Source of the DNA: Setoptus koraiensis
Lineage: Eukaryota > Arthropoda
DNA: 64,000 nucleotides
Direction of reading: 5' to 3'
Assembly (NCBI GenBank): GCA_048013815.1
Contig: CM106586.1
Span: forward strand, 22,258,001 to 22,322,000
In this document: positions 31,396-42,891 of the stretch, one piece after another
How positions within the stretch are numbered: position 1 is the first letter of the stretch
How the letters are laid out: each line of letters begins with the position of its first letter
Position numbers and translations under genes: made by a program
The notes under the pieces: model-generated
Seen by the model: the letters and a program-made list of their open reading frames with translations, nothing else
What the model was told of the DNA's origin: nothing
The model's database searches: none

Positions 31396-34300
31396 ACCGC
31401 GTTGCCACAATTCGCTTCCGGGTGAGAGCTCAATCAGGCGCAATGGGAGATTATTCTAAAATGGTCGCTTATTATGTAACAGTGGGTGCGCGCGATTGTT
31501 GCCGCCAGTTGAGCCGGCGGCCGGCGTTGAATATCAAGCGGCAAGCGGCCTACAGGTCGACACAACTCAATTGGGGCCCTCGATTGGGGCGCGTGCCGCC
31601 AGTGTCAAGCAATGGCAGCGGCGGCAGTCCCAGGCGAGCGGAGCATTGGCTGTCGGTTGGGCGAAATTGGCGAGCGCAGCCAGTTGAGGCGCCCGACCAA
31701 ATTAATTTGGAATAACAACGCGGCTTGTTATTATTGTTATTATTACTATTATTATTATTTATGTTGCGCGCCCCAAAAGTGTTTGCCGTGGGCTCCCATT
31801 GGCCGCTGCAAATTATTCTTATCCAGACAATTCAGCCAAATTATCTGACGCTGCGCACTGCAACAATATCCAATCCACGGGCCCCACTGAGCCGAGCCCG
31901 TGTGGGGGCCCAACGCAAAGCAGCAGATGAGAACAGAATATATATTGGCAATTGGGCCCACACATTTGACCCATTTAATTACTGGGGCCGGCTCGTTATA
32001 CAGCCAGCACATATCTTGAAACAATCAGCAGAGCGAGTGACAGTCGGCATGTTGGGGCGCCGCCACAGCCAGCGGCCCGAATGACAAATATCCGACAAAT
32101 GCGCTGATAGATCGCAGTCGGGCAGTCGGGCCGACGCGCCGGCCGGGGGCCCCCTCAGGAAGTCGGCGGATTATTGCAGTTGTATTCATATGAGAGAGCA
32201 CGCTGTTTGTGTCCCACGCACTGCGCCACCACCAACGTTGCGCCACCAACACAATGGCATCCTTGTGCACCAGAGCCTCATGTACCAGAGCCTTGTATGC
32301 CAGCGGCCGCCAGAGAACGGGGCCCCAATAAGCGGCCGCCAATAGATATTGTGACATGATGAAATGAGCAGCAGCAGCAGCATTCTTTATCTCTGGGCTG
32401 TCTTATCGGCCGCTCTGCTCTAGCTCGCCGAGTGTGTGTGTGTGTGTTTGATCGATGGCATTTATCGGATCATGGTGATTATATAATATATAATATGCGA
32501 TGCCTCATGTCCAAACACGGTTCCATTGGGGGCGCGGGCCGGGCCGGCGTTTTAATTTGTTGTTGCTGGCAGTCGTTGTGACTGGCAGCAGTCACAAACA
32601 ACAATACATATATAATATATAATATTAATGTAATATAGTGCGTCTAGCGTCAGCCAGTGGCAACTTGCCATGCCACTGCGAGCGGCAATAAATCGCCAAC
32701 GGGCCCCTCTGTGCGCCGACCCGGCCCGGCCCGGCCGACTAGTTGCTGCGGATCAAATTCAAATGTTTGCCAGTCGCCCTTGAAGATTGAGCAATAACGG
32801 CCGGCACGGACAACTGGCTGCTACTTGCTTAATTACGACACTTGGCGCTGCCGCCAGCGCACCAGAGAGGGCGCCAACACGAGCCAGTGCAAGCCAGCGC
32901 GGGCCGGCCCGAGCCAATCCAGAGACACCCAGTGACAACCAATGAGCGACTTGTCGCCGGCCTGATGAATGGTTAGGCCGGCCAGCGAGTCATACATAAT
33001 GACCCAGAATCATTAATACTGTTATTGCCATTATCGTTACTCTTATGCCAGCATTATCAGCCAGCAACTTCTTGGGCCCCTAACGGTGCCAGTCTGAGCC
33101 CCAGGGCCGCCGTCGGTATGCAGACGGCCAACGCGGGGCCCGCTGGCCGACGAAACTGTCAAAATTGAAACCGGCCCGCCGACTTAGGCTTGCCGTGCAG
33201 CAAAGGGGTCGCTTGGTCCGGGGCGGCGAGCGGCCCGTGCCGCTCGAACGGCAAGCTCCACTTGTTGTGGACGCTAATGCACAGCCTAATGTAATCTGTT
33301 TGGATTGAGGCCAAGTCGACAGCGGCCAGTTAAGCACGGTCTGTGCGCAGTTCGATTGGGCCCCGTCGGGCTCCACTCTCAACTCGCTCAGCTCGCCCAG
33401 CTCGCTCGACGGCCAGCGACCGAGTTGAGCAGCGGCCGGCCAAAGTCTCGGCGCGCCGGCGGACAATGGACACTATTCATGCTACATTAACTGCCACTGT
33501 TTGTGCGGGCTGCCGCCGGGGCGCTTGCATAGCCGGCCGGCGACAGGCCGCGTCGCGGCCACTCGCCGTCACAACGGGCCGGCCCGGCCGAGATATAGAA
33601 GTGGGGCCACCATCTGGCCCCTCTATTAAGTCGCTGCGACTCGATCGATTCTATCAAGTCTCGAGCTCTCGAGCTCGCCAATAATGGCAACAAACCTGGC
33701 CGGCGACCGTTTGGGAGCCAAATGGGAGCCAAACGGGAGCCAGATGGGAGCCGCACGCTACTAACGGGCGACTGGCGCTGACTGGCGGGCTACGGTGCCG
33801 CGAGCCACCGGGCCAGTGGGGCGCGGCGCACAAATGGCGGATAAAACAGATGGGCACACGCAGTGGCGTTGGCGAGCCATTAAGCCCATTAGACGGGCAA
33901 CATATTGTCGGCGACCAGATTAGACGCGCGAGGGGCCCCGATCTGGCATGATTGCATTAATTATCAATATATGAGCGTTGCCGTCGGGCGCCGCTCGCTG
34001 GCCGGGTCAGGTGAGCGTGCCATCTCGGCTGCCATAAGTGGCTGCGAGTGGCTGCGCGTCGCTGCGAGTGCCAGTGTCGTCGCTATGTGCCGTCGCTATG
34101 CGCTGTCGCTATGTGCTGATTGCGCCAGTTTGTTTGGCGCTACCTGGCCGACGGTGCCTATACCAATTAGCGTTGCGCCAACGAGGCAAGACGGTGGCCG
34201 AGTGACGCAAGACGTGCTCGCTGACACTTTTAGTTCAATATTGGCCCGCGGCCCCAGCACCGTCGACGCGGCCCCAGCGCCGTCGAAGCCAGCCCCAGCG

Positions 34301-35141
34301 CCGACATCAGCCACGAGAATATCCGCGAAAACATCCACGAGCGCATCCACGAGCGCATCCGCGAGAACATTCGCGGCACGGCGACACGGGCGACACGGGC
34401 GACATCGGCGACAGCGGCCGCATCGGCGACAACATCAGCAACACTTTGACTAATCGACATTAAGTGGCTTGGCGAGACTCTGGCTAGCTGGCTGGCTGCA
34501 AAGTGCCATGATAACCGGCCGCCGACTCACAGCCCATGAGTGGGGCCCCGCGCACAGGGCGCCCTGTCAAGTATGTTTGCGGCACAATTGAATGGGTGCA
34601 GCGCGACAAACTAAATGGATACACTTGATTGACACTAAATTGAATCGAAGAAGCCACTCGGTCCATTGTGTGGCGGCCGGCGTCGCTTCGCATAAATAAT
34701 AGAGGCCCAAATTTAATTTCAATGTTGATGTGTGCCGGCCCAGCTCGGCCCAGCTCGGCACGGTTCGGCCCCATTTCGGCCGGTTTGGCCGGTTTTGGCC
34801 GGCGGAGCTCGGCTTGTCGGGCCGAATTATCGGTGGCTCTGCCTTGGCCAGCGGATAATTCAGGTAACACTAATAAGCGCAGACACGGCGCAAGGGGCGC
34901 AATTATCGATTGTGTCCAAACAAATTATCCACGCCACCAGTGGCGCCCAGCCGAACAACGCAACATTAGCGCATGATCGGTAATCGCTGGCGCCCGAGCC
35001 GCCGCCTTGTCCGGCAAACGTGCCTCTGTCATGTGTGACATTTCTAACACATCGGGACGTTTCAATTGAATTGGGGCCCATTTCTCTCTCTGTCAAGATT
35101 AAGATCCATTTGCCTATTAGCCGAGGCGCACACTATTCATT
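31396..35141. other. GC-rich desert, densest GGGCCC sector
   Basis: No gene was recognised. GGGCCC appears at about 31570, 31878, 31904, 31954, 32146, 32319, 32700, 33075, 33137, 33358, 33935, 34541 and 35074. Other content: ATTATT triplets at 31725-31760, a 12-bp GGGAGCCAAATG tandem at 33711-33752 and GGCCCAGCTC/GGCCGGTTT words at 34735-34805. Confidence 0.5.
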
Positions 35142-35218
35142 GTGACAACGCCGTTCGTTGTGGCAACGCCGTTCGTTGTGGCAACGCCGTTCGTTGTGGC
35201 AACGCCGTTCGTTGTGAC
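35142..35218. repeat. 18-bp tandem repeat, four copies
   Basis: Unit GTGGCAACGCCGTTCGTT, with only G/A variation in the first and the trailing copy. Near identity indicates fairly recent amplification. Confidence 0.9.
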
Positions 35219-36802
35219 ACTTGCTGCGAACGAACGTGCGCCCACTGACACATGGATTGAGCAAAACAATTATCATTCCGATCATGAACTCGCCGCCCCT
35301 GAGCAAGCGGCTCGTGGATATCCGCACTGCGACTTAATTATCCGACGGCGCAGCATCGTTGTGTCTTGACAAGTCCGATAAGTGCCAAATAAGCGCGCCA
35401 AGTATCCACGATTGGATATATCCAACTATGGAGGCGCCGCCAGCAGTCAGCATGCTATCCATAATGAATATCCTCGAGGCTGGGGCGCTGACATGTTTGC
35501 ACAGAGTCAAATGTGCGTCTTGAGTGCTGCCAGCTATAGGACAAGTTGAATAAGACAAATGGATAGACAGATTTTTTACTTGCTCTCGCTCGAGCTGGCG
35601 AGCCGGCGAAGCTGTCAGCTGATACAGTGCACAATTTTGACAATCGTGTCACCATAAACTATGTTTTGTGACTTGCAACTTGCAGCCAGCGCTGCCAACC
35701 GGCAAAAGTCGGCCGGGGCCCCATCTCTCATTTTGCCATTTCGACGGCTCGAGCTTCGAGCCGCCACCCACTATCGCTCACAGCGAGCATCTCGTGCTGG
35801 GTGCCAGTCGCCGGCAAGCAACCGGCATAGTAATTGACAGCCAATGGCATTATTTATAGCTGCCGTTACTTTATTTGGCGAGCTGTGACAGCGAGCGGCG
35901 GCGGCGCCGCCGCCGCCGACGACACTACGCCGAGTGGCTGAGAGTCGCCATTGCACAGCGGCTACCCGCTTATCCGGCTGCCCGTCTGTCCGGCCGTCGC
36001 TGTGTCCGGGTGCCCGAGGGTCCGCCGGCTATCCGCCATTCCCGCTATCAGTGGGCAGCACCCGTGGCCAGTCGGCGGGCAGTACCCGTGGGCAGGCAGA
36101 GATTAGCAGCAGCGCCGATTTGAAGGGCACGACGGCTCCCATATTATTCTCACGCTGGCACCAATGGACTGGAGGTCGTTAAATGGGCCCCATTTTGTGA
36201 CATACCAGTTAATTGCCATTCAGGCCAAGTTGCCGCCAGCCGCCAGCCAGCAGCCAGGCTCGGAATTGTTGCGATGGCGCTCAATGTCGCCTCGACTGTC
36301 ATGGGCCCCACTTGAGGCCCACAGACAGAGCCGGCGTGTGCCATTGACTGACACGAACAACTTGGCCAAACAGCAAAACAGCAAGCGCTTATTATGGCGC
36401 TCGCATCCCCAACACCGTTTATATTATATTGGGGGAGACGGGGGCAGAGGGCGCGCGTTCTCCCTTGTTGCACACAATCACCATTTAATCTCGGCATTGA
36501 ATGTGGAGTGGATTTAATTGGAGTGGGGCCCAACTCTGTCTCGCTCTCTGTCTCCCTCTGGTTTGCGGGGCTCCGCGTGAGTCCCGACTCGCCGGCGCCA
36601 ACTGCCGCTGCTGCCGCTGCTGCTGGTGATGGTGCCGGCGATGGCGATGGCAGTTAGTGTATGTGGAGTGGTGTTTATTATCGTTAACGTATTAATTAAC
36701 CCCTCTCGCCCCTCACGCGCCCCACTGTATATATATGTGCGCTCAATAATGTTTGGGGCCCATCTTTTCTCGGCGCGAGCTTGTCGTGAGCTTGTCGTGA
36801 GC

Positions 36803-36829
36803 GCGGCACTGGCGCGGCGCCAGTGCCGC
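36803..36829. repeat. Perfect hairpin, 13-bp arms around one base
   Basis: GCGGCACTGGCGC, one G, then GCGCCAGTGCCGC. It directly follows a duplicated GAGCTTGTCGT word. Confidence 0.85.
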
Positions 36830-36895
36830 CGCCGCCGAGACCAGAACTAACGGGACAACAAATTACATTGGAATTGGCGGCGGAGGGGGCGCTTT

Positions 36896-36991
36896 CGGTT
36901 GCTTTCTGTCGCTCTCTGCCGCTCTCTGTCGCTCTCTGTCGCTCTCTGCCGCTCTCTGCCGCTCTCTGCCGCTCTCTGCCGCTTTCTGCCG
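36896..36991. repeat. 12-bp tandem array (CTCTCTGCCG)
   Basis: Eight copies of CTCTCTGCCGCT/CTCTCTGTCGCT. The C/T variants are interspersed rather than grouped. Confidence 0.85.
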
Positions 36992-37837
36992 CTTCTGTCG
37001 CTGCCTGTTGTGTCGGGCCGGCCATTATCGGGCCCCATCGAGCTGCCAGCGACACTAAACGCACTGAATGGCGAGGAAGCCATGGTTAGTCGCGGGCACA
37101 ATGGGCCGCTTCGTTTGTCCAACTAAACGAAGCGTTGTCCAACGAGCGATGCCAGCAGAAGCCAGTTGCAAAGTTAACATTTGTCGTATATTGATATTTA
37201 GCCAGTTGTTGTAATGTCATTTATCTTGTCATCGAGCCGCTTCAGCCGATTCAACTGTCGCCCAACTAATAGCGCCAACGCCAATGTAGACGCACCACCA
37301 TAAACGTTGTTGCAAGCTCGCTGCTGGCGCTGGGGCCCAATGTTAAAATGTGCCAATACAACAATATCAATTGAATTGGCGCTCCTTGCCAAGGCTCGCC
37401 AAACGCGATCATGCTGGCAACACACAGCATTAGTTTGGGCAATTTCGGGCCCCAACTGCAAGCACGCCAATGAAACGACGACGACCACCAGTGAGAGATA
37501 AGAGGAGAAAAGAAAAGAAAAACGAGCATTGGTCGCGAAACTTTTTTCTCGGCTTCTCAAGCCTCTTCAGCGCGGCCAGCGGCACCAGCAATAACCAACC
37601 AGTGGCAACAATAGAATCTGGCAAGCTAGCCAGCAAGAGTGAAAAAGCGCTGAGTCGAATTCTTTGCCATGTGTGTGCGATATTGCGCGATGAAATAAGA
37701 GAAACACTTGTAAAGGATACGGGCAACAGGAAGCTGGCCAGCTCCACTGCTGGCGCCTGTGCCCGCAACAACTGCACCGCTTGCGCCACTTGTGCCCCCC
37801 TCGCAGCCCGTGCAGCACAACACAAGCACGAGCTCTG

Positions 37838-37869
37838 ATTACGTAATGATGTCGGCATCATTACGTAAT
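37838..37869. repeat. Perfect hairpin, 14-bp arms, 4-base loop
   Basis: ATTACGTAATGATG, loop TCGG, then CATCATTACGTAAT. Each arm itself contains the palindrome ATTACGTAAT. The loop is GC-rich and the stem AT-rich, opposite to the other desert hairpins. Confidence 0.9.
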
Positions 37870-38010
37870 AGTAGTAGCGCCTCTACAGTCGCGTCCACTG
37901 TCTGATGGTATAGTAATTATGTGTCCACCATACTGTGTGAGTGCATGTGCGTGTGTGTGTGTGTGTATGTAACGGGCTGTATATATTATGTAATACACAG
38001 CCAACTGTTT

Positions 38011-38142
38011 ACTGTTGTTGTGGTTGTTGTGGTTGTTGTTGTCGCTGCCGTTGTTGCTGTTGTCGCTGTTGTTGCCGTTGTTGTCGCTGTTGTTGCTGTT
38101 GTTGCTGCTGTTGTTGCTGCTGCTGTTGCTGTTTCGCAGCAG
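38011..38142. repeat. TTG/CTG trinucleotide tract
   Basis: Interrupted TTG, CTG and TCG triplets for 130 bp. One frame gives poly-Leu and another poly-Cys. No coding support. Confidence 0.85.
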
Positions 38143-38190
38143 TTGTGTGTTCGTTAGTGATTATTTTGATTCAGACAATACTGTCTGCCC

Positions 38191-38195
38191 GTCTA

Positions 38196-38251
<56 letters not shown>

Positions 38252-38286
38252 TCTGGTTGGCTGGATGGCTGGATGGCTGGCTGGCT
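38191..38286. repeat. GGCT tetranucleotide array
   Basis: About thirteen uninterrupted GGCT copies, then degenerate copies with GGAT and GGTT. GGCT and its complement AGCC are among the commonest words of the whole desert. Confidence 0.95.
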
Positions 38287-38625
38287 ATTCATTAATTGAA
38301 TATGCAATATTAATATTCAAAGTGATAGTGCACAATGACATGAGGCACGCACACGCGAATTCCGACAGAACGAGCAAGTTAACAAGCGAAAACAACAAGC
38401 CCACAAATAAGTGATCTATATGGAGTCCGCATTATAAAACGCGGCTGCCGTTGCGAGCCCCATTTCTCTGTTTGCCCGAGTCTAGGGGCAAACATCGAGT
38501 CGAAATGGGTGAAAAACGGCCTCGTAGCGAGCTGAAACGAGCCCCGACACCAGTTGTAGAGCTCGCGAAATTTCCAGGGCAATTCCAAGCAACTGGGTAC
38601 GTCGCTTGGGCCGCTCTCATTCTTC

Positions 38626-38745
38626 CGAGAGCGCCGATTTTCAACACCGATAGCGCCGATTTTCAAAATCGAGAGCGCCGATTTTCAACATCGAGAGCGC
38701 CGATTTTCATAGTCGAAAACGCCGATTTTCATCGGCTTGAAAACC
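38626..38745. repeat. ~23-bp tandem array (GAGAGCGCCGATTTTCAACA)
   Basis: Five copies, the third and fourth most alike (AACATCGA linkers), the first and last more diverged (AACACCGAT, TAGTCGAAAAC). Confidence 0.85.
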
Positions 38746-41700
38746 GTTGTCTTCACCCGAATCGACATGTGCGCTGCTGCTGGCGTGACAGGCAATCTGG
38801 CGCCGATTTCATTGCGTTGTCGTTCAACGTGCGCCGTCCGCTCACAATCAGCGGGCCCCAATTTTCAACGATTGCGACTTGCAGCTCTCTAATTGTGCTC
38901 TCGGGCTGTCGCAACATCTCTCCTCCATCTGTCCTTGATTTGATTTGTTTTAATTTTATTAAAACCGGAAAAACCGCGAAACGCTCTTGGAAAGTTTTGT
39001 TTCATTCAGGGCCCCCCCCCATTTATCAGTTGTTAACCGCCGATTTTGTTGTTCGTGCCCCCCGTCCGTCACGATCAGTTGTCTGTCTGGCTCGGTCTGG
39101 CTTCGTCTGGCTCGGTGTGCTGCAATCAGCCAGCCGAAGCTGATTTATCAATGTGCCATGTCGATAATTGACGACGCTCTGGCCTCTCGCAAGCTCATAA
39201 TTTTACAATCACAATTTTACGCATGACGGGCCCAACCAGAATCGGCAATAACATCCGAATTTGGGCAGCGCCAGGCTGAGATTTGTGCGACTTTTGTGCG
39301 ACTTTTTCGCGGCATCTTGGCGACATTCTCATTGAGAGAATGTCTCATGCGCGCATACGTACCCGTCATCAATGTCGGTGTGTTTTATGGCTGGCCCCCC
39401 AGCACGCCCGTTATTGATTGATGGCGACGATAGGGGCCCTCGACAGGCACAGTCTCACCACTCGAGCCGGCGCCGACTAACCAGTTCAACGACTCGAGCT
39501 GCCAGCATTAATTGCTTGTCTTATTATATAGTGTCTACTCGATTTGTATCACACGGGCACGAGTACGAGCTTGCCAACTGGCTCGCGAAAGTATTGCAGC
39601 GGCACTAATCTCGCTGGCTGGCTGGCTTTTTTCGCTTTTGGCTCGTTAATGGGCCAAAAGCGATTGGGTCGTTGGGAGAAAAAATCTATCGGCCAGACAT
39701 TTTTAGGGCGAAATTGTGGAGTAAAAAGGAGGCCAGTTCAGTGACAGTTTGACACACAAGCGACGATGGCTCGTCATCATTTGTCAACTGCCAATGTATC
39801 CACGTCCACAAGCTCCGACGGCGGCGCACAATCTGGCTTTTTCGTGGGGGCTTTTTTCCTTTTTTCTTTTGTGAATAGCGAGGGCTAAGAGAAAAAAAAG
39901 CTGCACCAAGAATGCAAGTATGCGCACAGATATTGATCTGGTGGCTGTGCCTCGGGGGCCCCGCTTATCGCTCATTGGTTGCAACTTGTTCTTCAAACCG
40001 TGTTCGTCGCCGCCAGGGCCCACTCGTTGTTGGGGCCACCATTTCGTCGGGCTAAATATGTTATGTTATATGTTATGTTGGGCGCTTAGCAGCAGAGATT
40101 GCACTCACTTGTGTTTAATGCGAAATAACAGTCAGAAAAGACAAATATGGGACAGGCCCATGTCGAGTGTTGCGCAATCAATTGTTTCGGCACAACGGGA
40201 TAAACTCTCTCAAGTTTAAATCCGCTGTGTGGCCCAATGGCCGGTCGTGTATCTCTGCCAATTCGCCAGACCCATCGCGCACATTGTGAATTGAACATGA
40301 CAAATGTCCGAACGTCCGATTGCACAACCAGTGCGCCTGCTCACAATTATCCGGCACATTTCTGCTTAATTTACTCACCATGTCTGGCCAAGCAAACAAC
40401 AAATTGCTCTATTTTGACATTGATAACCACTCACTGCCGGACTGCTGAATTTGTCAAAATATCCGCCAACCAGCGCGGGCCAGATTATCCAAACCAATCG
40501 GCCAACCAGCCGAGTTTGGAACCGTAAACATTGGCAAGACGCACGACATTTGGGTATGATCGTTAATCGTCGTCTCGTAATCGCTGCGCCGGGGCAGCAG
40601 ACGTGCCTTTTTGCAAACTTGCATCGTGGCACGTTGCACGAATCTTGACAATGTAACCTGTTTCTGGCTGGCAAGCCAGCCAATTCATTGAGTTATTTTG
40701 TGCCGAGCGCGGCAAAAATAACCCAGTTCCCACAACCTTTGGAAGCTTTGGAAATTCGTGCAAATTGCCCACTAATTGGCGACATCTGGCCCATTCTTGC
40801 CGCCCTCGCTGTTGGCATTTTTCACAAAAACAATCTCACTATTGGCGCTACTTGGCACCATTTGAGACTGCTTGCTTTGAGCTCACTCGGGGCCCCCGAC
40901 CTAACAAGCTGAGGCCCACGCACGCCAACCCATTTTTGTAGCTCTGTATCTGTCACATTTTCAGACAAAATATTTTCACTACCGGGCCAAAATCAATAAC
41001 AAAATTGCGACAACAATCGACAACATTGGAACACATTTAATGACTACCGCTGGTGCCAATGGTGGCCAAAATGATCCAGAGTACGTGAACAATTGTTTTG
41101 CCTTAATGATGTCATTATATAAATCAGCTGCGAGCGGTCATTCAGTCGGATAACGATGTAATGGTACAATTAAACAGAGAGAGCGAGAGAGAAAAAAAAA
41201 TCATTTACTCTAATAGTGCTTGCGGCTCACAACTGACCCTGACTTTGGAAAACCTATGCGTTAGCACACACTTAAAAAGGGCCCCACGATCCGGCAGTGT
41301 TGCCGATTAGGCGCCCATTACGCCAAAATGCAATCGCTACATAATGTCGTGTTTGTGGAACCAATCATCGTCTGATTGCCTCAGGCCCCTTCGATTGTGC
41401 AAAAACAAAATGAGCACAACAACACGGCACAATTGTGTCAAATGATCTACTTAATCCAGTCTGCAACAACTTTAATTACCTAAGGGCTTATATTGTCTGC
41501 GCGCACCAACTGGCCCATTTGTCGATTGCACTGCGTCGAGGCTAAAAAATATTGAATGGCGTTTTATATTGATTGGCTTTATCACGAAATACCCGATTTA
41601 CTGCATTAGGGTGTGCTGCCGAGCAAAAAAGGGCCCAGCCAAATGCAATTAGCACTTAATATGCTACTATTGTTTCGATAATCAGTCGAAAATCTCCCGA

Positions 41701-41779
41701 TAAAAAAAAATCCTCACACTCGCAATCTGTGCCTGGCACGTATAACTGAGCTGACTACGCCCGATCGAAATTACTGAAC

Positions 41780-42360
41780 CTTTAGAACGGGACCCAGAGC
41801 CTCAGTTGGTTTATCGCCTCGTCTGTTTTCGTTTTGGCACGCTTGAGACTCTAATGAAAAAGTTTCTCGATCGCGCATAAATTTTTTCTCGGCGAAACAC
41901 TTTCAGCGTCATGCCGAATTCAGGAAAATCCATCCCAAGGTGCATCAACTCGATGCCATCAAGGGCTTTGACCGAATCGTCCAAACAATTTACAATCGAT
42001 TTTTTTCACTACACTATTTCCATAGTGATCCCTCCATCTCTCGAAGGGGTCGTACACATTAACTAATTTTTCCGAAATACATCAAAATTGAAAAAATCGA
42101 AAAAGTTGCTAACAAAAGAGCGCGTAGGGGATATTTACCCAACGAGGTTATACTCGATATACTTTCTCCGAATGCCACGAATGACGGAGAACGGAGCGAT
42201 GTACCACTACAATTACATTGAAAAAATCTTGAAACTATCGATTGGTATTTTTTCCGTTCGCTCAAACGGAAAAATTCGCCACAAAAGTAATTTAGTGGAT
42301 CTGGAAAGCAGCGATTCTGAAGAGAAAGTCCTGAGTTCTTGTTCGTATGGCACATAGATG
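41780..42360 (+). other. Unassigned protein-like stretches, probably decayed coding sequence
   Basis: Three neighbouring + strand stretches read far more protein-like than the desert: about 41767-41880 (includes RLVCFRFGTLETLMKKFLDR), 41847-42059 (includes KIHPKVHQLDAIKGFDRIVQ) and 42067-42357 (includes NYIEKILKLSIGIFSVRSNG and an acidic LESSDSEE patch). Codon use and base composition resemble the nearby secreted-protein gene. I recognise no family and give no combined product. It could be a host gene with short introns, a broken gene or an old insert of foreign origin. It lies 530 bp upstream of the secreted-protein gene on the same strand. Confidence 0.3.
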
Positions 42361-42751
42361 GATTTCCGGTTTCGATCAGATCCACTTTTTCCTTCGACTT
42401 TTTCATGAACAAAAGTGATTGGATAATGAAAATTTCTTATCTGTGTCGGTGAGGGCACTAACTCTTTGGACGCTTGTATGATACGCGAGGTGCAATTTTG
42501 GACCCTAAGTACTTACATGGTATCATGGATCTCTCAAGTAATAGAATAATCACGAAGTGAGCGTGTGAAATACCAATTGCCCATGGCGCACACTTCTAAG
42601 TGTAATAATGCTGCAATCGAAAAAACGCTCTCAAAATAGATCGCAATGGTTGCACGTTTAGAAAAGTTTATAAAAATAAACCTGCGAGACTAGCAGCAAT
42701 GGCTAACCGAATAAGTGGTTGAGTATGGATGTATCTTTCTGAAATATTTCG

Positions 42752-42790
42752 AAGGGATAAAAGCGCACATACAGCCAGAAATCACTCAGC
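42752..42790 (+). promoter_or_regulatory. Candidate core promoter of the secreted-protein gene
   Basis: GGATAAAAGC at about 42755-42764 is a TATA-like box. About 27 bp downstream lies ATCACTCAG (42781-42789), close to the arthropod initiator TCA-K-T. This would give a 5' UTR of about 108 bases before ATG 42892. A second TATAAAAA near 42669 is an alternative. Confidence 0.4.
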
Positions 42791-42891
42791 TGTTCATCTC
42801 GGCGAATTATTTTTGATTTCAATAAAAAGCTCAATACAAAGTAATTAAGCAACAATTATATATCGTTATAGAGTTATATTATAGAGTTGTT

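Larger units (their letters stand above)
35219..37837. other. GC-rich desert
   Basis: No gene was recognised. A GGCGGC/GCCGCC palindromic tract lies at 35896-35920. A 12-bp TCTGCCGCTC array lies at 36896-36991. GGGCCC occurs at about 35716, 36184, 36303, 36526, 36755, 37030, 37332 and 37449. Confidence 0.5.
37870..41690. other. Desert with microsatellites
   Basis: No gene was recognised. It holds a (GT)n patch at 37948-37967, TTG/CTG triplets at 38011-38142, the GGCT array and the 23-bp array listed separately, and a 9-bp-arm hairpin at 39322-39344. The 230-codon frame at 38451-39143 (+) starts at a non-ATG codon and is partly the translated 23-bp array. From about 40.2 kb the sequence turns more AT-rich. 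GGGCCC stops after about 41635. Confidence 0.5.

Noticed and set aside
5300-36460. CTCF-like AGAGGGCG words (near 5310, 9207, 24884, 32866, 36449)
   Set aside because: Only the short core matches, and such words are expected in GC-rich DNA. They were not reported as sites.
38451-39143. 230-codon + frame
   Set aside because: Non-ATG start and partly the translation of the 23-bp array at 38626-38745.
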